The position numbers were made by a program, and so were the translations under genes. From Bradyrhizobium sp. KBS0727 (GTDB taxonomy: Bacteria > Pseudomonadota > Alphaproteobacteria > Rhizobiales > Xanthobacteraceae): 64,000 nucleotides of DNA. Below are positions 48,923-57,645 of the stretch, one piece after another. The notes below the pieces were generated by a model. The model was not told the DNA's origin, made no database searches, and saw nothing but the letters and a program-made list of their open reading frames with translations. The DNA is taken from the NCBI RefSeq assembly GCF_005937885.2, contig NZ_CP042176.1:1-64000 (forward strand). The letters are read 5' to 3'. Numbering within the stretch: position 1 is the stretch's first letter; each line of letters begins with the position of its first letter.

Positions 48923-50101
48923 ATGCCGGACTCCGACCCCACGCACGACAATACGCGCAACTTGCGCAATCTGCCGGCCGTGGTGCAGGAAGGCGAAGTG
49001 CTGCGGCCGGCCGCCGACAACTGGCTGCTGCGCGCGATCCGCACTCTGTTCGGCTGGAAGCCGGGATCGGTCCGCGACGACCTGCAGGTCGTGCTCGACA
49101 CCTCGACCCCGGACGATGTCGGCTTTTCCGCCATCGAGCGCACCATGCTGCGCAATATCCTCGGCCTGCACGAGCGGCGGATCGCCGACGTGATGATCCA
49201 TCGCGCCGACATCGTCGCCGTTAAGCGCGACATCCCGCTCGGCGAGTTGATGAGCCTGTTCGAGAGCGCGGCGCATTCGCGCCTGGTGGTCTACAATGAA
49301 ACCCTCGACGATCCCGAAGGCATCGTTCACATCCGCGATCTCCTGGCGTTCATGACCGCGAAGGCGCGCTTCGGCGTCGCCAGCAAGGCCAAGCGAAAGA
49401 AGCCGCTTCCGGCCGGCCTTGACCTGCGCGCGGTCGATCTCGCGCTGCCGCTCAGCGAGGCCAACATCATCCGCAAGCTGCTCTATGTGCCGCCGTCGAT
49501 GCGGGCGATCGACCTGTTGGCGCAGATGCAGGCCTCGCGCATCCATCTCGCTCTGGTGGTCGACGAATATGGCGGCACCGACGGACTGGTGTCGATCGAG
49601 GACATCGTCGAACAGATCGTCGGCGAAATCGACGACGAACATGACAGCGACGAACCGCCGGACATCGTACGGAGGGAGGATGGCTCCTTCATCGCCGATG
49701 CCCGCGCCAGCCTCGAGGACGCCCGCAAGGTGATCGGCGAGGATTTCGTCACCGGCGAGGCCAGCGACGAAGTCGCGACGCTGGGCGGCTATCTGGTGTC
49801 GCAGGTCGGCCGCTTGCCGGTACGCGGCGAGGTCATCTCGGGCCCGGGCAATTTCGAGATCGAGGTGCTCGACGCCGATCCGCGGCGGGTCAAGCGGCTG
49901 CGCATTGCCGTGCGCAAGGAGCGTCCCGCCGCCCGCACCCCGCGCGAAAGTCGCCGCCGCGAGCACGCCCCCGACGCCAATACGCCGCAGGCCCATGACG
50001 CGCCGCAGGCCCATGACAACGCGCCGCAGGCAAACGACAATGCGCCGCCGACAAATGAAAGTACGCCGCCGGCGCCCGGCGATGGAGCCGGCTCGCAGTG
50101 A
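48923..50101 (+). CDS. CorC/TlyC (hemolysin)-family CBS-domain protein
   Basis: A 392-residue cytoplasmic protein with two CBS domains (RIADVMIHRADIVAVKRDIP; MRAIDLLAQMQASRIHLALV) and a C-terminal CorC/HlyC transporter-associated domain (VATLGGYLVSQVGRLPVRGE). Such proteins are linked to metal ion efflux and envelope metabolism. The last 60 residues are a low-complexity tail of A/P/Q/N/D repeats. Its ATG lies 1 bp after the ybeY stop and its stop overlaps the GTG of lnt, consistent with an operon. Confidence 0.9.
   Translation: MPDSDPTHDNTRNLRNLPAVVQEGEVLRPAADNWLLRAIRTLFGWKPGSVRDDLQVVLDTSTPDDVGFSAIERTMLRNILGLHERRIADVMIHRADIVAVKRDIPLGELMSLFESAAHSRLVVYNETLDDPEGIVHIRDLLAFMTAKARFGVASKAKRKKPLPAGLDLRAVDLALPLSEANIIRKLLYVPPSMRAIDLLAQMQASRIHLALVVDEYGGTDGLVSIEDIVEQIVGEIDDEHDSDEPPDIVRREDGSFIADARASLEDARKVIGEDFVTGEASDEVATLGGYLVSQVGRLPVRGEVISGPGNFEIEVLDADPRRVKRLRIAVRKERPAARTPRESRRREHAPDANTPQAHDAPQAHDNAPQANDNAPPTNESTPPAPGDGAGSQ
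49976..50068 (+). repeat. Short in-frame tandem repeat in the corC tail
   Basis: Degenerate units of about 21 bp built on gcgccgcaggc-catgac-aac encode repeated APQAHDN/APQANDN-type residues. It sits at the extreme C-terminus of the CBS protein and does not break the frame. Such tails vary in length between strains. Confidence 0.75.
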
Positions 50102-51708
50102 TCTCGACCAGCAAACTCCGCATCGCCGGGCTTGCGATCATCCTCGCCTGGGGATGGAAACGCGCAGGCCTCGCACTGTTCGCCGGCGCGCTGTCGGCGC
50201 TGGCGATGGCGCCGTTCAATGCATGGCCGGTGCTGTTCGTGAGCTTTCCGATCGCGGTCTGGCTGATCGACGGCGCCGCGGCCGGAAAATGGCGCGGCGT
50301 GCCGGCGGCCGCGATGTCGGGCTTCTGGTTCGGGCTCGGCTATTTCGTGCCCGGCCTGTACTGGATCGGCAACGCCTTCCTGGTCGATGCCTCGACCTTC
50401 GCCTGGCTGATCCCGTTCGCGGCGCTCGGCCTGCCGGCCTATCTGGCGCTGTTCACCGCGCTGGGTTTTGCGCTGGCGCGGCTGCTGTGGACCCGTGACG
50501 CCGCACGGCTGCTGGCGCTCGCGATCGGCCTCACGATCAGCGAATGGCTGCGCGGCCATCTGCTGAGCGGATTTCCGTGGAACGCGTTCGGCTACGCGCT
50601 GTCGGAGCCGCTGGCGCTGGCGCAGACCGCGTCGCTGATCGGGCTGTGGGGGATGACGTTCCTGACGGTGGCGATCTTCGCCAGCCCGGCGGTGCTGATC
50701 GACGGCCGTTCGCGCGGCCGAAAGCCCTGGATCGCGCCGGTGGCGGCACTGCTGCTGCTCGCCGCCATGGGCGTCTACGGCACCGTCCGGCTGTCGCTGC
50801 AGCCGACGGTGCTCACCAAGGTCAAGCTGCGCATCATGCAGCCCAACCTGCAGCAGGACGTCAAGTTCAACTACTCCGCCAAAGCCGCCGTGATGCAGAA
50901 ATATCTGACGCTGTCCGACCGCGCCTCCGGGCCGCATTCGACCGGTGTCAGCGACGCCAATATCCTGATCTGGCCGGAGTCCGCCTTCCCGTTTTTCCTG
51001 ACGCGCGAGGCGGATGCGATGGCTGAGATCGCCGACCTGCTGCCGAAGGGCACCGTGCTGATCACCGGCTCGGTGCGCGCGCCCGACGGGCCGCCCGGCG
51101 CCCGGGTCACGCGGGCCTACAACTCGATATATGTCATCGACCATGACGGCAGCGTGCTGTCGGTCTACGACAAACTGCATCTGGTGCCGTTCGGCGAATA
51201 TCTGCCGTTCCAGGACTGGATGGAAAAACTCGGCTTCGTGCAGCTCACCAAAGTGCAGGGTGGATTCATTCCGGGCACCCGCCGCCGCGCGATGGAGATA
51301 CCGAATGCGCCGCGCGCGCTACCGCTGATCTGCTATGAAGTGGCATTTCCCGGCAGTGTCGCAACCCGCGACGATCGTCCCGGCTGGATCGTCAACCTGA
51401 CCAACGACGGCTGGTTCGGAATTTCGACCGGTCCCTATCAGCATCTGCAGCAGGCCCGCCTGCGTGCCATCGAAGAAGGGCTGCCGTTGGTTCGAGCAGC
51501 GAACACCGGCATTTCCGCCGTCATCGATCCCTCGGGGCGAATCGTCGCACGCCTTGGTCTCGGTATCGAAGGCGTGCTGGATGCCGGCCTGCCGACCGCG
51601 CTGCCGCCGACGGTTTATGCGCAACTTGGAGATATTCCGGCAGCCGTCATCGGCGCCATTGCGCTACTGTTGGTGATTCGCCGCCGCGTCGCTAAGCGAA
51701 CCGCCTGA
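50098..51708 (+). CDS. lnt: Apolipoprotein N-acyltransferase
   Basis: Lnt adds the third acyl chain to lipoproteins at the inner membrane. The 536-residue protein has about six to eight membrane segments, then a nitrilase-like periplasmic domain. The catalytic triad elements are Glu in ILIWPESAFPFF, Lys in YDKLHLVPFGEYLPF and Cys in ALPLICYEVAFPGS. Other conserved segments are NLTNDGWFGISTGPYQHLQQ and LVRAANTGISAVIDPSG. The GTG overlaps the corC stop. Confidence 0.96.
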   Translation: MISTSKLRIAGLAIILAWGWKRAGLALFAGALSALAMAPFNAWPVLFVSFPIAVWLIDGAAAGKWRGVPAAAMSGFWFGLGYFVPGLYWIGNAFLVDASTFAWLIPFAALGLPAYLALFTALGFALARLLWTRDAARLLALAIGLTISEWLRGHLLSGFPWNAFGYALSEPLALAQTASLIGLWGMTFLTVAIFASPAVLIDGRSRGRKPWIAPVAALLLLAAMGVYGTVRLSLQPTVLTKVKLRIMQPNLQQDVKFNYSAKAAVMQKYLTLSDRASGPHSTGVSDANILIWPESAFPFFLTREADAMAEIADLLPKGTVLITGSVRAPDGPPGARVTRAYNSIYVIDHDGSVLSVYDKLHLVPFGEYLPFQDWMEKLGFVQLTKVQGGFIPGTRRRAMEIPNAPRALPLICYEVAFPGSVATRDDRPGWIVNLTNDGWFGISTGPYQHLQQARLRAIEEGLPLVRAANTGISAVIDPSGRIVARLGLGIEGVLDAGLPTALPPTVYAQLGDIPAAVIGAIALLLVIRRRVAKRTA

Positions 51709-51892
51709 AAAACTGTCGATTGTCTACTGTTGCCGGTTTGCCGCAACGAGTCAGCATGCGCGATTCCACCAGTTGACAGAGCGGCTACGCCGTTCGCATT
51801 CTGCGTTCCGCAAACAAGAACAACAACCAGTCAGCTCATTGCTCGCCTTGCACGCAATTCTACCCAATCCTCCGAGCAGGATTTGACGGTAC

Positions 51893-51920
51893 CGGCGCCT
51901 GAGGCATACTCCGTTCCGTC
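51893..51920 (+). promoter_or_regulatory. Candidate promoter of the XRE regulator gene
   Basis: TTGACG (51893-51898), a 16-bp spacer, then CATACT (51915-51920) give five of six and four of six matches to the sigma-70 consensus. This would start transcription about 35 bp before the XRE ATG. A strong gagga ribosome binding site follows. Confidence 0.5.
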
Positions 51921-51959
51921 TTGCCTCACCCCCGGCGCGCCATCCCGAGGAGTGTTGAG

Positions 51960-52376
51960 ATGTCCACCAAAGCGCCCAACCCTGTTGACAAATATGTCGG
52001 CAGCCGCGTCCGCATGCGCCGTATCATGCTGGGCATGAGCCAGGAAAAACTGGGCGACGCTTTGGGGCTCACCTTCCAGCAGGTTCAGAAATACGAAAAG
52101 GGCACCAACCGCGTCGGCGCCAGCCGCCTGCAGCAGATCTCCGAAATCCTGCAGGTTCCGGTATCGTTTCTGTTCGACGGCGGGCCGAGCGGTGCGGTGA
52201 ATACCGACGGTTTCAGCGAAGGCTCCTCGCCGGCCTATGTTTCCGATTTTCTCGCCACTTCCGAAGGTTTGGCGCTGACGCGTGCGTTCACGCGCATCAC
52301 CGACGCCAAGATGCGCCGCTCCATCGTCGATCTGGTCGAGCAGATCGCAACGCGCGAAGGCCCCGACAAGCGCTGA
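51960..52376 (+). CDS. XRE-family helix-turn-helix regulator
   Basis: A 138-residue DNA-binding protein. The HTH spans about residues 15-60: VRMRRIMLGMSQEKLGDALG, then LTFQQVQKYEKGTNRVGASR. The rest is helical. This small XRE protein commonly follows lnt in alphaproteobacteria. Its target is unknown. It has its own promoter candidate and the M20 peptidase gene follows 92 bp later. Confidence 0.93.
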   Translation: MSTKAPNPVDKYVGSRVRMRRIMLGMSQEKLGDALGLTFQQVQKYEKGTNRVGASRLQQISEILQVPVSFLFDGGPSGAVNTDGFSEGSSPAYVSDFLATSEGLALTRAFTRITDAKMRRSIVDLVEQIATREGPDKR

Positions 52377-52468
52377 ATGCGAACCGGCATTCGTACGGAA
52401 CGATTGACGCGCCCACCGGCGTGAGCGCATGACATCGGGCGAATTCGCCCGATAACCACGATGCGCCG

Positions 52469-53596
52469 ATGACAGACAGCAATCCCTTCGATTCCAGAAC
52501 CATCCTCGACGGCATCCGCCGCTGGGTCGAGATCGAGACCCCGACCGAAGCGCCCGCGCAGGTCAACAAGCTCGCCGACCTCGTCACGTCAGGCTATCGC
52601 GACCTGCCGGCGACCGTCGAGCGGATCGCAGGCCACTCCGGATGCGGCGACCACCTCGTCGCGCGTTCGTCATGGGGACAGGACGCACCGGGAATCCTGG
52701 TGCTGAGCCATCTCGATACGGTTCATCCGATGGGCTTCATCGAGCGGCTGCCGTTTAGAATCGAGGGCGACAGCGCGTTCGGCCCCGGCATCTACGACAT
52801 GAAGGGCGGCGCCTATCTCGCCTATCACGCATTCCGGCAGATTTGCGCCGAGGATGCCCGCTCGCCGCTCGGCGTCACCCAGCTCTTCGTCTCCGACGAA
52901 GAGATCGGCAGCCCGACATCGCGGGCGCTGATCGAACAAGAGGGCCGCAAGGCAAAGTACGTTCTCGTCACCGAGCCGGCGCGCGACGGCGGCAAGATCG
53001 TCACCGGACGCAAGGGCGTCGCGCGCTTTGAGGTATTCATCAAGGGCGTGCCTTCGCATGCCGGCACCCGGCCCGAGGACGGCCGCAGCGCGATCCGCGA
53101 GCTCGGCAACATCATCCAGACGCTGGAAGCGATGAACGACCTCAAGCGCGGCGTGTCAGTCAATGTCGGCGTCGTCCGCGGCGGCACCAAGCCGAACGTG
53201 ATTGCCGAAGAGGCCTATGCCGAGGTCGACATGCGCGTGCCGACGTCAGCCGATTCCGACGAACTGGTGCCGAAGATCCTCAACCTGAAATCACGCACCG
53301 AGGGCGTCAGCGTCAGGGTGGTCGGCGAACTCAATCGTCCGCCCTACGAGAAGGGCAACGCCGGCGCCGCACTGTATGAGCACGCCAAAACGCTGGCGGC
53401 CGAAATCGGCTTCGATCTGGTGGACACCGCGACCGGTGGCGGCTCCGACGGCAATTTCACCGCGCCGCATACCGCGACGCTCGATGGGCTCGGCGTCGAC
53501 GGCCAGGGCGCGCATACCCATTACGAACAGATGTACATCTCGTCGATCGAGCCGCGCGCGCGCCTGCTGCACCGGCTGTACCAGACGCTGCGATGA
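52469..53596 (+). CDS. M20 family metallopeptidase (carboxypeptidase G2-like)
   Basis: A 375-residue di-zinc peptidase. Metal-site motifs are HLDTVHP with the conserved His-x-Asp near residue 80, the catalytic-base segment SDEEIGSPTSRALIEQEG, and TEPARDGGKIVTGRKGVARF. The dimerisation-domain GVPSHAGTRPEDGRSAIREL and the C-terminal TATGGGSDGNFTAPHTATLD are typical. It would cleave C-terminal glutamate, N-acyl amino acids or similar substrates. The stop overlaps the trmB ATG by four bases, indicating coupling. Confidence 0.92.
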   Translation: MTDSNPFDSRTILDGIRRWVEIETPTEAPAQVNKLADLVTSGYRDLPATVERIAGHSGCGDHLVARSSWGQDAPGILVLSHLDTVHPMGFIERLPFRIEGDSAFGPGIYDMKGGAYLAYHAFRQICAEDARSPLGVTQLFVSDEEIGSPTSRALIEQEGRKAKYVLVTEPARDGGKIVTGRKGVARFEVFIKGVPSHAGTRPEDGRSAIRELGNIIQTLEAMNDLKRGVSVNVGVVRGGTKPNVIAEEAYAEVDMRVPTSADSDELVPKILNLKSRTEGVSVRVVGELNRPPYEKGNAGAALYEHAKTLAAEIGFDLVDTATGGGSDGNFTAPHTATLDGLGVDGQGAHTHYEQMYISSIEPRARLLHRLYQTLR

Positions 53597-54336
53597 TCGT
53601 CTCCAATAGCGCGCCCGACGATCAGGACACGCCGGACGACGGCGCGTCGGCACACGCGCGCGGGTCGTTCTTCGGCCGCCGCAAGGGTCACAAGCTCCGC
53701 AATCACCAGGCCGACCTGATCGACAACCTGCTGCCGCATCTGGCGCTCGATATCGGCGGCGGCCCTGCGCCTTCCAGTCTCGCCGAACTGTTCGAGGGTG
53801 AGATCAACGATGTCAGGCTCGAAATCGGATTCGGCGGCGGTGAACATCTGATCGCCGAAGCGCAAGCCTTTCCGCATGTCGGGTTCATCGGTTGCGAGCC
53901 GTATGTGAACGGCATGGCGAAGATCCTGACCCAGATCGAAGCCCTCAACATCGGCAACATCCGCCTCTACGCCGGCGACGCCGCGGAATTGCTGGCCTGG
54001 GCGCCGCCGCAATCGATGGCGCGGATCGATCTGATCCATCCCGATCCCTGGCCGAAGCGGCGGCATTGGAAGCGCCGCTTCGTGCAGGACGCAACGGTGG
54101 CCGCGATGGCGCGCATCATCAAGGCAGGCGGCGAGTTCCGTTTCGTCAGCGACATCGACGATTACTGCGCCTGGACGCTGGCGCATCTGCTCCGCTCGCC
54201 CGATTTTCTCTGGACCGCGGAGCGCGCGATCGACTGGCGTCAGCCGTGGGATGGCTACACCATGACCCGCTACGGCCGCAAAGCCGAACGCGAGGGCCGC
54301 GTGGCGGCGTATCTGCGGTTTCGGCGGGTGGGGTAG
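53593..54336 (+). CDS. trmB: tRNA (guanine-N7-)-methyltransferase
   Basis: TrmB makes m7G46 in tRNA with SAM. The 247-residue protein has the SAM-binding segment VRLEIGFGGGEHLIAEAQAF, then VGFIGCEPYVNGMAKILTQI and the family motif LIHPDPWPKRRHWKRRFVQD. The N-terminal extension (about 30 residues) is low-complexity. It overlaps the preceding peptidase stop. A family B repeat follows and the next gene converges. Confidence 0.95.
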   Translation: MIVSNSAPDDQDTPDDGASAHARGSFFGRRKGHKLRNHQADLIDNLLPHLALDIGGGPAPSSLAELFEGEINDVRLEIGFGGGEHLIAEAQAFPHVGFIGCEPYVNGMAKILTQIEALNIGNIRLYAGDAAELLAWAPPQSMARIDLIHPDPWPKRRHWKRRFVQDATVAAMARIIKAGGEFRFVSDIDDYCAWTLAHLLRSPDFLWTAERAIDWRQPWDGYTMTRYGRKAEREGRVAAYLRFRRVG

Positions 54337-54338
54337 CT

Positions 54339-54419
54339 GTCATTCCGGGATGGTCCGAAGGACCAGACCCGGAATCTCGAGATTCCGGGTCTGGTGCTCG
54401 CGCACCATCCCGGAATGAC
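54339..54419. repeat. Palindromic intergenic repeat, family B, copy 4
   Basis: An 81-bp inverted repeat with gtcattccgggatggtccga at the left and ctcgcgcaccatcccggaat at the right. It fills the gap between the convergent trmB and phytanoyl-CoA dioxygenase genes, a terminator-like position. Confidence 0.88.
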
Positions 54420-54427
54420 GGGGAGCT

Positions 54428-55276
54428 TCACCCCTTCACCACCTCACCCATCCGCGCTTTTCTCGCGTCGGTCGCTTCCCACACCATGCGCTTGCCGCGC
54501 TCGCGGCCGAGCAGTTCGATCGGATCGTGGTTGTCGATGTGGCCGAACTGTCCCTTGTAGACGCTGTAGCCGCACAGCTCCTGCAGCCGCCGCGGAAATC
54601 GCTTCGCGGTGTCCTGGGGAATGCCGAGCTGCAGGTTTTCCTGCTGCCGCATCCAGCCCCAGCAATAGGCGCAGGAGAACGCGAACCGCCGCGCATCGGA
54701 GGTATTGGCGCCGCCGCCATGCCAGAGCGCGCTGTCGAACAGCATCACGCTTCCGGCCGGCATGGTCGCGGTGACGGCGTCATAATCCTTGCCGTATTCC
54801 GGCGAGGACGCGAACTTGTGGCTGCCCGGCAGAATTCGCGTCGCGCCGTTGTCGTCCCTGAAATCCGACAGTGCCCAGATCGCATTGATGGTGATCGGAA
54901 TGTGCGGACGCGGCAGCGGGATCAACTGGGTGTCTTCGTGGATCGGCTGTGCTTCCTGCCCCGGGGCCAGCACCAGCGAGCAGAACGAGGACAGCAGACA
55001 TTCCCTGTCGAGCACGCGCTCGACCACCGGCAATACATTTTCGTGCAGCGGCACTTCCCAGAACAGATCGTCGTAGGTGAGAAGATTGTTGATGCGCACG
55101 GTCTTGAAACCCTCGAACGAGGTTTTCGCAGGACCAAGATGATGGTCGCGTTCGATGCGCTCCAGCGCCTGTTTCAAGCCTTCGACCAGTTCGCGGCTCG
55201 CCGCCTGCTCGATGACGGTGAAGCCGTCGTCGCGGATCCGATCGGCATGGGCCTGAACCTGAACGTCCGTCAGCAT
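54428..55276 (-). CDS. Phytanoyl-CoA dioxygenase family protein
   Basis: A 282-residue Fe(II)/2-oxoglutarate-dependent oxygenase. The iron ligands of the HxD motif are in the segment PIHEDTQLIPLPRPHIPITI and the distal His is in MLFDSALWHGGGANTSDARR. The family-typical FRDDNGATRILPGSHKF lies between. Members hydroxylate diverse small molecules, so the substrate is not known. The ATG at 55276 has gggagcg upstream, favouring it over an earlier start. A family C repeat lies upstream. Confidence 0.9.
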   Translation of the reverse strand: MLTDVQVQAHADRIRDDGFTVIEQAASRELVEGLKQALERIERDHHLGPAKTSFEGFKTVRINNLLTYDDLFWEVPLHENVLPVVERVLDRECLLSSFCSLVLAPGQEAQPIHEDTQLIPLPRPHIPITINAIWALSDFRDDNGATRILPGSHKFASSPEYGKDYDAVTATMPAGSVMLFDSALWHGGGANTSDARRFAFSCAYCWGWMRQQENLQLGIPQDTAKRFPRRLQELCGYSVYKGQFGHIDNHDPIELLGRERGKRMVWEATDARKARMGEVVKG

Positions 55277-55371
55277 TTTTTTCGCTCCCGATTTATCTCG
55301 GCGCTGTGCCGCGCCTTCGGCGCCGAACATAGCGCGGTCATTATTGGTTTGGGAGGTATTTTAGCGAGTGC

Positions 55372-55446
55372 GTCATTGCGAGCGAAGCGAAGCAATCCAT
55401 ACTTCGCTTGAGGCCTCATGGATTGCTTCGCTTCGCTCGCAATGAC
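55372..55446. repeat. Palindromic repeat, family C, copy 2
   Basis: A 75-bp inverted repeat with gtcattgcgagcgaagcgaa at the left and cttcgctcgcaatgac at the right, the same family as 24591-24674. It lies between two minus-strand genes. Confidence 0.88.
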
Positions 55447-55458
55447 AGAAGAAATACG

Positions 55459-56541
55459 TCAGGCCGGCGGACGGGTCTTCCAGAAACCGACGACTCGCTC
55501 GGCGGTCGAAGGCATCAGGCGCGCGAAATTGACGCGCGCGCTTTCGATATCCGACGGCGACGCCACCCGGTTCGGGCCGAGCCGGAGCAGGATCAGGGCA
55601 CGCACGGTCGCCCATTCCAGGTTGACCGCCTTGCCGGCGATCAGGATCGGATCGTAGCGGTCGCCGGTAATCAGGCGATCCAGTGTCGCAATCTTGACGC
55701 CGGTCATCGCCGACAGCGCTGCGATCGATTCCTCGTATTTGTAGGATTTGGCAAAACCGAGCAGCGCGCTCTCGTTCAGTTCGCCGGCCTTATGCAGCGC
55801 GAGGACGGTGCGCTGGGCCGGCGCGAAGTCGCGGCTGCTCTCGACCCGCTCCATCACACCGGATATCTCGTTCATCGCCCGCTTGATCGCCATTTGCCGG
55901 GCCGGCTTGACCACCTCGAACAAGCGGCGGCGGACCACGTCGATCGATCCGGACAGCAAATCCTTCAACTGCTCGGCCGAGAGGTCATCGCGCTGGCCGA
56001 CCTTGAGCGTTAGCACACCGTCCTGGCTGGCGCGTTTGAGCAACGCCGAATAGCCGCCCGGCGAGAAGGCCGCGCCGGCATTGCCGGCCGCGCCCCTGAC
56101 GACGTCGCGGTCGCCACGGCGAACCATCACGTCGGTGAGATCGGACGAGAGCGCCGGCCGCTCCGTCATCGCCAGCAAGTGCCCCTGGCTTTTTGCCATG
56201 GCAATCTCGATCAGCATCCGGTCGTCGATCATGGCAGATCGCCGCAGCAGCGGCCCCGCGATCGCAATTTCATCCTCATGCGCGAGTTGGCCGACCAATC
56301 CGCGTGGCGCGTTGACCAGCAACGACAGCCGCTCGGCCAGATCGGCGCGCGCGGCAAGTTCGGCATGCGGAACGAGGCTGGTCAGCACGCCGTCGAACAG
56401 ATCGACGTGATCGGCGCGGAAACTCGCCGCGCCCTGCAGGAATAATTCGCTGACCCGCCGCGCGGCATCAGCGCGACGTTTCGGGTCGCCACGCCTGACA
56501 ATGTCGTCAAGTTCCGGGATCAGCGTTGCGGCGGTGGTCAT
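55459..56541 (-). CDS. DUF2336 domain protein
   Basis: A 360-residue, all-helical cytoplasmic protein (AATLIPELDDIVRRGDPKRR; VSELFLQGAASFRADHVDLF; SAMTGVKIATLDRLITGDRY). The layout fits the alphaproteobacterial DUF2336 family, made of HEAT-like repeats of unknown role. The start is taken at the ATG 56541, preceded by ggatggg; a TTG four codons earlier is possible. It diverges from the rimP operon across the leader region. Confidence 0.8.
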   Translation of the reverse strand: MTTAATLIPELDDIVRRGDPKRRADAARRVSELFLQGAASFRADHVDLFDGVLTSLVPHAELAARADLAERLSLLVNAPRGLVGQLAHEDEIAIAGPLLRRSAMIDDRMLIEIAMAKSQGHLLAMTERPALSSDLTDVMVRRGDRDVVRGAAGNAGAAFSPGGYSALLKRASQDGVLTLKVGQRDDLSAEQLKDLLSGSIDVVRRRLFEVVKPARQMAIKRAMNEISGVMERVESSRDFAPAQRTVLALHKAGELNESALLGFAKSYKYEESIAALSAMTGVKIATLDRLITGDRYDPILIAGKAVNLEWATVRALILLRLGPNRVASPSDIESARVNFARLMPSTAERVVGFWKTRPPA

Positions 56542-56667
56542 CAACCCATCCAAACCGGCCGAATTGGCTGGTTTTCGGGCAATCTAGGCATCGCAGGTGA
56601 ATGAAGGGTTAGGTTTTGGGGTCCCCCGGGAGAGCCCGCAAAATCGCCCGCTGATGGCGCGCAGGCC

Positions 56668-56696
56668 TTGCCGGATTGCGGGAAAACCGCTATATC
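56668..56696 (+). promoter_or_regulatory. Candidate promoter of the rimP-nusA-infB operon
   Basis: TTGCCG (56668-56673), a 17-bp spacer and TATATC (56691-56696) match the sigma-70 consensus at four of six positions in each half, at the ideal spacing. Transcription would start near 56703. Confidence 0.55.
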
Positions 56697-56733
56697 CACC
56701 GCAACTTATTGTTCTCATACGATCGCGTATCGA

Positions 56734-56763
56734 GAGTGGGCCCCTCCGGACCCGCTCTTTTTT
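56734..56763 (+). terminator. Hairpin with T-run in the rimP leader (candidate attenuator)
   Basis: Bases 56734-56743 pair with 56748-56757 (nine of ten pairs, one G-T and one mismatch, four-base loop), directly followed by six T residues (56758-56763). This is a canonical intrinsic terminator on the plus strand. A preceding perfect mini-hairpin, atacg (56717-56721) with cgtat (56726-56730), could compete or act as a pause. Read-through would be needed to reach rimP at 56878 from the promoter at 56668. Confidence 0.7.
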
Positions 56764-56877
56764 ATTACCTGAACGATCGCCGGCCCCGAATGGGCGACAG
56801 GCCAAGTTCAGGGAACCGGCCGGGCGCGGTTGAACTCGGCTTAAACCCTTGTAAATAAGACGCTTTTGACCCTGGAC

Positions 56878-57642
56878 ATGATCGATCCGACTGCTAACCC
56901 CGTGGATATCGAGCTCTTGGCCGAGCCCCGTCTCGTCGTCGAGCCGGGCGTGGCTGCGCGGGTATCGGCGGTTGCCGGACCCGTCTTGCAAGGGCTGGGC
57001 TACCGGCTGGTCCGGATCAAGATATCCGCCGAGGCCGGCTGCACGGTCCAGATCATGGCCGAGCGGCCCGACGGCACCATGCAGATCGAGGATTGCGAAG
57101 CGATCTCGCGGGCGCTGTCGCCGGTGCTCGATATCGCGGACCCCATCGAGCGGGCCTACCGGCTGGAGATTTCGTCGCCGGGCATCGACCGCCCGCTGGT
57201 GCGCCGGTCCGATTTCGAGCGTTATGCCGGTCATCTCGTCAAGATCGAGATGGCGGTCGCCCATCAGGGCCGCAAGCGTTTCCGTGGACACTTGGCCGGC
57301 GTCGAGGGCGACGCGGTGCGGATACATCGCGATGACGTACGCGCGGACGAAGATGCCGACGTGCTGCTGGTGATGGAAGACATCTCCGATGCACGGCTGG
57401 TCCTGACCGACGAACTGATCGCGGAATCGATGCGGCGCGGCAAGCAGGCCGAGCGCGAACTCAAGCAGAATCTCGGGCTTGCGCCGCCGCCTCCACCGCA
57501 CGCCAAGAAAAGTGATCCAGCCAAGAGCAACAAACCGAAGCCGAAAGCGATCAAGAAGCCGCTACCGAAGAATACCAAGAAACACCGCCTCGCCGCGCAA
57601 GGATTGCCCGGGGGCGAATTCGATCCTACTGAAGGAGACTAG
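56878..57642 (+). CDS. rimP: Ribosome maturation factor RimP
   Basis: RimP assists 30S subunit assembly. The 254-residue protein has the family N-terminal domain ([40 protein letters not shown]) and [20 protein letters not shown], the best RimP motif. The C-terminal Sm-like domain follows. The last 60 residues are a lysine-rich tail longer than in E. coli. ATG 56878 is preferred to TTG 56866, which is also in frame. nusA follows 3 bp after the stop. Confidence 0.93.
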   Translation: MIDPTANPVDIELLAEPRLVVEPGVAARVSAVAGPVLQGLGYRLVRIKISAEAGCTVQIMAERPDGTMQIEDCEAISRALSPVLDIADPIERAYRLEISSPGIDRPLVRRSDFERYAGHLVKIEMAVAHQGRKRFRGHLAGVEGDAVRIHRDDVRADEDADVLLVMEDISDARLVLTDELIAESMRRGKQAERELKQNLGLAPPPPPHAKKSDPAKSNKPKPKAIKKPLPKNTKKHRLAAQGLPGGEFDPTEGD

Positions 57643-57645
57643 GCC

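Larger units (their letters stand above)
56542..56877 (+). promoter_or_regulatory. rimP-nusA operon leader region
   Basis: A 336-bp region upstream of rimP with a candidate promoter, a short hairpin and a terminator-like hairpin with a T-run, listed separately. It starts after the DUF2336 ATG, which points the other way. No plus-strand gene closer than trmB (ending at 54336, with two minus-strand genes in between) could need a terminator here. A leader transcript of about 60 bases ending at the hairpin is therefore predicted. Confidence 0.6.

Noticed and set aside
49976..50068. Repeat-coded tail of the CBS protein as a frameshift artefact
   Set aside because: The frame stays open to a stop that overlaps the lnt start exactly, as expected of a real gene end.
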